DNA from: Candidatus Woesearchaeota archaeon
GTDB lineage: Archaea > Nanobdellota > Nanobdellia > Woesearchaeales > WAPJ01
NCBI GenBank assembly: GCA_015519985.1
Contig: WIAN01000020.1
Location: 1 to 7,507, forward strand
Direction: 5' to 3'
Length of the DNA: 7,507 bases
Part shown: positions 4,691 to 7,507 of the stretch, in pieces
How the letters are laid out: each line of letters opens with the position of its first letter
How positions within the stretch are numbered: the first letter of the stretch is position 1
Notes under the pieces: generated by a model
The model's database searches: none
What the model saw: the letters and a program-made list of their open reading frames with translations, nothing else
What the model was told of the DNA's origin: nothing
Made by a program: the position numbers and the translations under genes

Positions 4691-6091
4691 ATGGTTAAAG
4701 TTTATTTTGAAAATTATGGTTGTTCTGCAAACACTAACGATGCAGAAATAATGGCTGGAATTTTAGAAAAAAACAAACATAAAATAGTAGATAATGAAAA
4801 AAATGCAGATGTTATTATTGTAAATACTTGTGCTGTTAAAGGACCTACAGAAACAAAAATATTGAAAAGGATAAATAAAAAGAAAAATAAAAAAATAATA
4901 GCAACAGGATGCATGGCTGAAGCACAAACAAAATTATTGTTAAAAAATAAAAATGACATTTCTATTGTAAGTCCTGACAATATTGACAAAATAAAAATTG
5001 CTGTTGAAGAAACATACAATAACAAACAAACAATATTAACAGGAAAAAAGAAAATTGACAAAACAATGCTTCCTAAAAAAAGTTTTTATTCTGTTATTGA
5101 CATTATACAAATAGCAGAAGGTTGTGATTCTGCATGTACTTATTGTATTACAAAATTTGCAAAAGGACACATAAAAAGTTTCAGTGAAGAAAATATAATA
5201 AACAATGTAAGAAAAGGATTATTACAAGGAAAAAAAGAATTTTGGCTTACAAGTCAAGATAACAGTTGTTACGGAGTAGATTTGTATAATAAAACAAGAC
5301 TTCCAAGACTTTTAAAAAGAATTTCAAGAATAGAAGGAGAATTTTTTGTAAGGAATGGAATGGGAAATCCTAACAATTTAGTAAATGCTATTGATGAAAT
5401 AATAGATGCTTACAAACAAGATAAAATTTTCAAATTTTTACATTTACCTTCACAAACAGGAAGCAATAAAATATTAAAAGATATGAGAAGACAATACACT
5501 ATAGAAGAATTTTATAAAATAGTTAATTCTTTCAAACAAAATTTTGAATTATTCACTTTTAGCAATGACATAATTGTAGGTTATCCTACAGAAACAGATG
5601 AAGATTTTGAAAAAACAATAGAATTAATAAAAGAAACAAAACCAAGTATTTTGAATATTAGTAAGTTTTGGCCTCGTCCAGGAACTTATGCTTCAAAATT
5701 AAAACCTTTAGATGGAAGTATTGTTAAAGAAAGAAGCAAAAGATTAACAGAATTGTTTAAAAAAATATCTTATAATAATAATTTAAAATATAAAAATTGG
5801 AGTGGAAAAATATTAATAGATGAAATAGGAAAAATAAAAAAAACAGAAGAAAAAGAAAAAATGCAAGAAAAACAAAAAGAAAAAACAACAGAAAAAGAAC
5901 AAAAAGAAACAGAGAAAACAGTTGTAGGAAGAAACATTTATTATAAACCTATAGTTATAAAAGAAAAAGATCTTTATGATAATAACATTTTAAAAGAAAA
6001 TGAAAATATAAAAAATTCATTAGGAAAATTTATAACAGTAAAAGTAACAAAAACAGACACATTTTATTTAGAAGGAAAAATAATAAGATGA
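4691..6091 (+). CDS. tRNA (t6A37) methylthiotransferase, archaeal/eukaryotic e-MtaB (CDKAL1) type
   Basis: 466 residues. It adds the methylthio group to t6A37 in ANN-decoding tRNAs. The N-terminal UPF0004 domain holds three [4Fe-4S] cysteines, Cys11 (ENYGCSAN), Cys47 (VNTCAVK) and Cys74 (ATGCMAE). The radical-SAM domain has Cys145-x3-Cys149-x2-Cys152 (EGCDSACTYC), then LTSQDNSCYG, RNGMGNP, FLHLPSQTGS, DIIVGYPTE and FWPRPGTYA, all typical of the MiaB/MtaB/e-MtaB group. The C-terminal TRAM domain begins near 370 (GKILIDE) and resumes at VVGRNIYYKPIV (411-422), interrupted by about 29 Lys/Glu/Gln residues (382-410). The NYGCSAN start and the archaeal setting favour e-MtaB over bacterial MiaB. 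It is first in an operon with DTD2, 18 bases apart, and ends in TGA where the other complete genes end in TAA. Confidence 0.93.
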   Translation: MVKVYFENYGCSANTNDAEIMAGILEKNKHKIVDNEKNADVIIVNTCAVKGPTETKILKRINKKKNKKIIATGCMAEAQTKLLLKNKNDISIVSPDNIDKIKIAVEETYNNKQTILTGKKKIDKTMLPKKSFYSVIDIIQIAEGCDSACTYCITKFAKGHIKSFSEENIINNVRKGLLQGKKEFWLTSQDNSCYGVDLYNKTRLPRLLKRISRIEGEFFVRNGMGNPNNLVNAIDEIIDAYKQDKIFKFLHLPSQTGSNKILKDMRRQYTIEEFYKIVNSFKQNFELFTFSNDIIVGYPTETDEDFEKTIELIKETKPSILNISKFWPRPGTYASKLKPLDGSIVKERSKRLTELFKKISYNNNLKYKNWSGKILIDEIGKIKKTEEKEKMQEKQKEKTTEKEQKETEKTVVGRNIYYKPIVIKEKDLYDNNILKENENIKNSLGKFITVKVTKTDTFYLEGKIIR

Positions 6092-6107
6092 TTTTAAAGA
6101 TGATTTT
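6085..6107 (+). repeat. Tandem 12-bp near-duplication spanning the e-MtaB stop and the DTD2 ribosome site
   Basis: AAGATGATTTT occurs at 6085-6095 and again at 6097-6107, one base apart. The first copy contains the e-MtaB stop TGA (6089-6091). The second supplies GATGATTTTTT directly before the DTD2 ATG, resembling the GGTGATTTTTT of the thermosome start, so it may act as a weak ribosome site. Confidence 0.65.
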
Positions 6108-6109
6108 TT

Positions 6110-6991
6110 ATGGATATAACCTTAATCTATTCTAAAAATGACATTGCTGGAAAAAACATGTATGAAAGAATAGAAGAAATATTAAAAGAAAAAAAGGAAG
6201 AAAGTAATGTTGATGTTATATTTGAAGAAAAAATTTTTAATGAAAAATTAAAACAAAAAATAAAAATAGAAGGAAAAAACAATATAAAAATATTAGAAAC
6301 AGAAGAAAGAACAATATTTTTAGAAGAAGAACATTTAAATTTTAAAACTGACATCATAATTTTTTTAAACAAACACGTTGCAAAAAGCCAAAATAATGCT
6401 ATAACAGTACATTCAATAGGAAATTTTAATGACAATTCTTATGGAGGGAAAAAAAATACATTAGTAAAAACAAATCCTTGTTTATTAACAAAAATTTTTT
6501 TAGAAATGAAAAAAATAAAAGATTTAAAATCAAATTTAGGAGAATACATTGTTAATTTTGAAGCAACACATCACGGTCCTTACAGTAATAATAAAATAAT
6601 TTATTTTGAACTTGGAGCAGCAGAAAAAAATTGGAATGATAAAATAATAGCAAAAAAAATAGTTGAAAAATTATTAGAATTGTTGTTAGTTTATGAAGAA
6701 GAAAATAAAAAAAGTTATTTTATAATAGGAGGAAACCATTATGTTTCTAACACTGAAATATTAACAGAAAAATATTGTTTTTATGGCAGTTGTCCAAAAT
6801 ATAATGTACAATATTTAAATGAAAAAATAATATTGTTTTTAAAAAATGAAGTTGATTTTATAGTTTTAGATTATGATAATATGAAAGAAAAAGAAAGAAT
6901 AAAAGAATTGTTAGAAAAAAATAATATAAAATATTATAAGTTAAAAAGTTTAAAAAAACAAATTAAAGAAGAAAATAATAAAATAATTTAA
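6110..6991 (+). CDS. dtd2: D-aminoacyl-tRNA deacylase, archaeal/plant DTD2 (GEK1) type
   Basis: 293 residues, slightly longer than the usual archaeal DTD2. The family blocks appear in order: KH at 88-89 (in NKHVAKS), TVHSIGN (99-105), [10 protein letters not shown] with the ATHHGP core at 152-157, [12 protein letters not shown] (the ELGS-x-x-x-W block), and [13 protein letters not shown] with GGNHY at 207-211. The histidines belong to the metal-dependent active site that hydrolyses D-amino acids from mischarged tRNA, preventing their entry into protein. Block four is GGNH where GGGH is more usual, and the second block has LNKH where SRH-like is usual; both are mild variants. It follows e-MtaB by 18 bases with only a weak GATGATT ribosome site. 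Its stop overlaps the stop of rps17e on the other strand by four bases. Confidence 0.92.
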   Translation: MDITLIYSKNDIAGKNMYERIEEILKEKKEESNVDVIFEEKIFNEKLKQKIKIEGKNNIKILETEERTIFLEEEHLNFKTDIIIFLNKHVAKSQNNAITVHSIGNFNDNSYGGKKNTLVKTNPCLLTKIFLEMKKIKDLKSNLGEYIVNFEATHHGPYSNNKIIYFELGAAEKNWNDKIIAKKIVEKLLELLLVYEEENKKSYFIIGGNHYVSNTEILTEKYCFYGSCPKYNVQYLNEKIILFLKNEVDFIVLDYDNMKEKERIKELLEKNNIKYYKLKSLKKQIKEENNKII

Positions 6992-7003
6992 AATTCTTTT
7001 TTT
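6950..7003. terminator. Convergent T-run terminators at the dtd2/rps17e junction
   Basis: Each gene's likely terminator lies in the other's coding sequence. For dtd2 there is a T7 run at 6997-7003, just past the stop and inside rps17e. For rps17e the minus strand has several T runs, including T7 opposite 6952-6958, inside the end of dtd2. T runs are common in so AT-rich a sequence, so the assignment is by position only. Confidence 0.35.
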
Positions 7004-7182
7004 GTCTTTACTAGCCTTGTAATATAACCAGCTATTATATTCCTTACTTTTTTACTTTCAACATCTGTGTATGTTCCTACAAGTTTTTTATTTTCATCAA
7101 AATCTTTATTAAACTTGTCAGGATGTTTTTTTAACAATTCAACACTAGTTCTTTTTACAAATTGAGTTTTTATTCTTCCCAT
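6988..7182 (-). CDS. rps17e: Ribosomal protein S17e
   Basis: 64 residues, the normal archaeal size. It opens [24 protein letters not shown] and continues DFDENKKLV, then the [17 protein letters not shown] end, all typical of S17e, a small-subunit ribosomal protein shared by Archaea and eukaryotes. The open frame runs seven codons further (to 7203), but MGRIK is the family start and the ATG at 7182 lies about 28 bases from a TTTTTAAA box with no Shine-Dalgarno site, so a leaderless mRNA is likely. It is transcribed alone, converging on dtd2. Confidence 0.95.
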   Translation of the reverse strand: MGRIKTQFVKRTSVELLKKHPDKFNKDFDENKKLVGTYTDVESKKVRNIIAGYITRLVKTKKEF

Positions 7183-7206
7183 AAAACAAATGAGAAAAAA
7201 CATTAG

Positions 7207-7220
7207 TTTAAAAACTTTAC
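7207..7220 (-). promoter_or_regulatory. BRE and TATA box of rps17e
   Basis: On the minus strand GTAAAG is followed by TTTTTAAAC; the TATA core (7207-7214) is centred about 28 bases before the ATG at 7182. It closely matches the two boxes at 1814-1833 (AAAAAC or AAAAAG plus TTTTTAAA), supporting one promoter type for leaderless genes here. Confidence 0.6.
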
Positions 7221-7230
7221 TATTTTAAAA

Positions 7231-7268
7231 GATAAAAAATAAAATAAAAATAAAAAATAAAAAATAAC
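7231..7268 (-). terminator. T-rich terminator after the right-edge gene
   Basis: On the minus strand, directly after the TAA at 7269-7271, the sequence is a series of runs of four to six T separated by single A (repeats of TTTTTTA). This matches archaeal T-run termination and lies just upstream of the rps17e promoter. Confidence 0.5.
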
Positions 7269-7507
7269 TTATTCTAAAGGAACGCTTCCCCAAGTTTTCC
7301 AAACAGGGAAATATTCACTTCCTTTATTAGGATCATTATCAGCAAATAAAAAGTAACTTCCATTAGTTCTTCCAAAATAACTACCTTCAATACTACTCCA
7401 AGTATCTCTACTACTTGCAGTAGCAGAAGAAAAAGCATTACCCGCAAGAACTTTCCAACCTTCTTTTAAAGCATTAATATCATTATGAGAAGGCTCAACA
7501 ATAATAT
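7269..7507 (-). CDS. Unrecognised protein, C-terminal 78 residues (runs off the right edge)
   Basis: An open minus-strand frame enters from the right edge and ends in TAA at 7269-7271. It reads IIVEPSHNDINALKEGWKVL, then AGNAFSSATASSRDTWSS, IEGSYFGRTNGSYFLFADND, PNKGSEYFPVWKTWGSVPLE. I do not recognise a family. Composition differs from every neighbour: only four Lys but four Trp, many Ser, Gly, Tyr and Phe, and alternating polar/aromatic stretches that suggest a beta-rich, possibly extracellular or surface domain. No membrane segment is visible in this part. That the frame is coding is supported by its uninterrupted length in an AT-rich genome, sensible codon use, and the T-rich terminator right after the stop. 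Start, full length and any signal peptide lie beyond the window. Confidence 0.75.
   Translation of the reverse strand, partial: IIVEPSHNDINALKEGWKVLAGNAFSSATASSRDTWSSIEGSYFGRTNGSYFLFADNDPNKGSEYFPVWKTWGSVPLE

Noticed and set aside
4714..5061. Minus-strand open frame with hydrophobic product opposite e-MtaB (also 6127-6435 opposite dtd2 and 4307-4504 opposite the HPF-like gene)
   Set aside because: Phe/Leu/Ile-rich because it reads the T-rich complement of Lys/Glu/Asn-rich genes; no promoter or ribosome site.
7183..7203. Seven-residue extension MFFLICF of S17e
   Set aside because: MGRIK is the family start and sits at the leaderless distance from the TATA box.

Overview
The window reads as a chromosomal housekeeping segment of a very AT-rich archaeon, most likely a small-genome DPANN-type lineage (Woesearchaeota/Pacearchaeota-like). 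The archaeal call rests on ribosomal proteins S27ae, S24e and S17e, RNA polymerase subunit Rpo7, elongation factor Spt4, a group II chaperonin (thermosome), an archaeal/eukaryotic-type tRNA methylthiotransferase and a DTD2-type D-aminoacyl-tRNA deacylase. The placement in DPANN is inference from base composition, compact genes and altered gene neighbourhoods; no rRNA is present to test it. I see no mobile element, CRISPR array, tRNA or rRNA gene.

Region 1 (1-1789, minus strand) is one information-processing operon, read right to left: a Fcf1/Nob1-like PIN nuclease, rpo7, spt4, rps24e and the start of rps27ae. It matches an order conserved in many Euryarchaeota, but the GTP-dependent dephospho-CoA kinase gene often found between spt4 and rps24e is missing, as is an upstream eIF2-gamma gene. 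Region 2 (1814-2347, plus) is a divergent unknown gene with a PepSY-like C-terminus. It shares an inverted-repeat double TATA box with the operon. Region 3 (2409-4034, minus) is the thermosome, with a T-rich terminator and a tandemly duplicated core promoter. Region 4 (4261-4566, plus) is a small protein whose predicted fold and C-terminal helix resemble the ribosome hibernation factor HPF/RaiA. Region 5 (4691-6991, plus) is a two-gene tRNA operon: an e-MtaB/CDKAL1-like methylthiotransferase followed by DTD2. Region 6 (6988-7182, minus) is rps17e, whose stop overlaps that of DTD2. Region 7 (7269-7507, minus) is the C-terminal end of an unrecognised Ser/Gly/aromatic-rich protein.

Two kinds of gene start can be told apart. 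The first genes of several transcripts (PIN, PepSY-like, e-MtaB, rps17e) have a TTTTTAAA-like box centred about 27-30 bases before the start codon and no Shine-Dalgarno site, as expected for leaderless mRNAs. Operon-internal genes, the thermosome and the HPF-like gene have GAGGT or GGTGA sites 4-8 bases upstream, matching the usual archaeal 16S 3' end. These rules were used to trim several over-long starts.

Nearly everything serves transcription, translation, tRNA quality or protein folding. The items most worth pursuing are the HPF-like archaeal protein, the shared double promoter, the duplicated thermosome promoter, the charged insert inside the e-MtaB TRAM domain, short tandem duplications across two stop codons, and the unassigned protein at the right edge.
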